Assembly: GCA_046347015.1 (NCBI GenBank) | Contig: JAXMHA010000011.1 | Location: 38,458 to 102,457 of the forward strand | Length of the DNA: 64,000 nucleotides | Direction of reading: 5' to 3' | Origin: Dokdonella_A sp046347015 | GTDB taxonomy: Bacteria; Pseudomonadota; Gammaproteobacteria; Xanthomonadales; Rhodanobacteraceae | Shown: in pieces, positions 63,670 through 64,000 of the stretch | Layout of the letters: the number at the start of each line of letters is the position of its first letter | How positions within the stretch are numbered: the stretch's first letter is position 1 | Translations under genes and position numbers: made by a program | Notes under the pieces: generated by a model | Seen by the model: the letters and a program-made list of their open reading frames with translations, nothing else | The model's database searches: none | What the model was told of the DNA's origin: nothing

Positions 63670-64000
63670 TCAGTCATCGAACCCGCTGACGAAGATCACG
63701 TCGGGCGTCGATTGCAATTCATACGCGCCAATGTCGGCAGCGGGACCGTACACGCGGGCGAACCCGGCACCGCGCTGGTCGTACTGGAGATTCGCGGCGT
63801 TGTTGCCCGCGTTGATCGCGGGGCTGCCGGGCGCCAGCGCCATCGTCCACGTCGGGCCGCCGTTGTCGGCGAGCGGCAACAACAGCGGATCGGAATTGAG
63901 GGTGTCGGGTGGCAACGTGACACTGGGGTCGGCGGAACCAACGAGGTTGCTCGAGCCAATGACCGTCAACGTCAGGTTCGGGCTCGTCGCCAAGTCCGCC
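63670..64000 (-). CDS. 3' end of a secreted choice-of-anchor-type repeat protein with GFDD tail
   Basis: The gene's 5' part lies beyond base 64000. The visible C-terminus contains SDPLLLPLADNGGPTWTMAL, PGSPAINAGN, QRGAGFARVYGPAADIGAYE, the conserved block that closes many parallel-beta-helix surface proteins of the choice-of-anchor Q type. It ends in DVIFVSGFDD, matching the tails of the M14 and S8 enzymes. Function of the whole protein cannot be judged. Confidence 0.85.
   Translation of the reverse strand, partial: ADLATSPNLTLTVIGSSNLVGSADPSVTLPPDTLNSDPLLLPLADNGGPTWTMALAPGSPAINAGNNAANLQYDQRGAGFARVYGPAADIGAYELQSTPDVIFVSGFDD

Overview
The window is G+C-rich, gene-dense chromosomal DNA from a gammaproteobacterium, most likely a member of the Xanthomonadales (Lysobacterales), with the Rhodanobacteraceae (Dokdonella-like) as my best guess. 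The grounds are the clpX-lon-hupB-tRNA-Val-ppiD order, the gloB / yafS-like / rnhA / dnaQ block, a Xanthomonas-type long HisS, an rnd-thrABC chain, and several secreted proteins ending in ...GFDD. No phage, insertion sequence, CRISPR array or replication origin was seen. Family and taxon calls are by eye, with no database search.

Layout. 0-6 kb: protein quality control and envelope folding (clpX end, lon, hupB, tRNA-Val, ppiD). 6-12 kb: fabI, a gloB-mltD pair, the methyltransferase-rnhA-dnaQ operon and a PP2C phosphatase. 12-16 kb: tRNA-Pro, then hisS translationally coupled to a histidine-ammonia-lyase-like gene. 16-20 kb: two surface peptidases (M14 carboxypeptidase, caspase-like C13 lipoprotein). 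20-22 kb: methionine salvage genes mtnB-mtnD-(PH-domain protein)-mtnC. 22-25 kb: HiPIP, rmuC and a small membrane ORF broken by an in-frame TAG. 25-37 kb: two APC amino-acid permeases and four tandem paralogues of a membrane TolB-like/TPR protein, two of which share a 271-bp perfectly identical tract, then efpL (yeiP). 37-41 kb: S8 protease, cytosolic 5'-nucleotidase, a hypothetical gene and a polysaccharide deacetylase. 41-49 kb: glutaryl-CoA dehydrogenase, a tightly coupled GNAT-GST-(fused E1 alpha/beta)-MFS operon, a YbjQ protein, a class III adenylate cyclase with an FHA domain, and an SDR. 49.8-51.4 kb: a visibly lower-G+C patch with a DUF2971 gene and a small gene, against the 3' end of tRNA-Ala. 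51.6-57.5 kb: rnd-thrA-thrB-thrC, all joined by 4-base start/stop overlaps, with frame breaks in thrA and thrB. 57.5-64 kb: an FGE/SUMF1-domain membrane protein, fructosamine kinase, cation diffusion facilitator, a lipoprotein, a frameshifted Slp lipoprotein, rlmJ, and the 3' end of a choice-of-anchor-type secreted protein.

The observations most worth following are: (1) a shared C-terminal F-x-x-G-F-D-D tail on three unrelated secreted proteins, absent from the lipoproteins; (2) the four-gene TolB-like/TPR membrane array with recent sequence homogenisation and duplicated upstream blocks; (3) the hisS-HAL fusion of expression, with an unusual insert of about 60 residues in the lyase; (4) the GNAT-GST-E1-MFS operon; (5) clustered indels in thrAB, slp and the 24.6-kb ORF, which need resequencing before any claim of gene loss.
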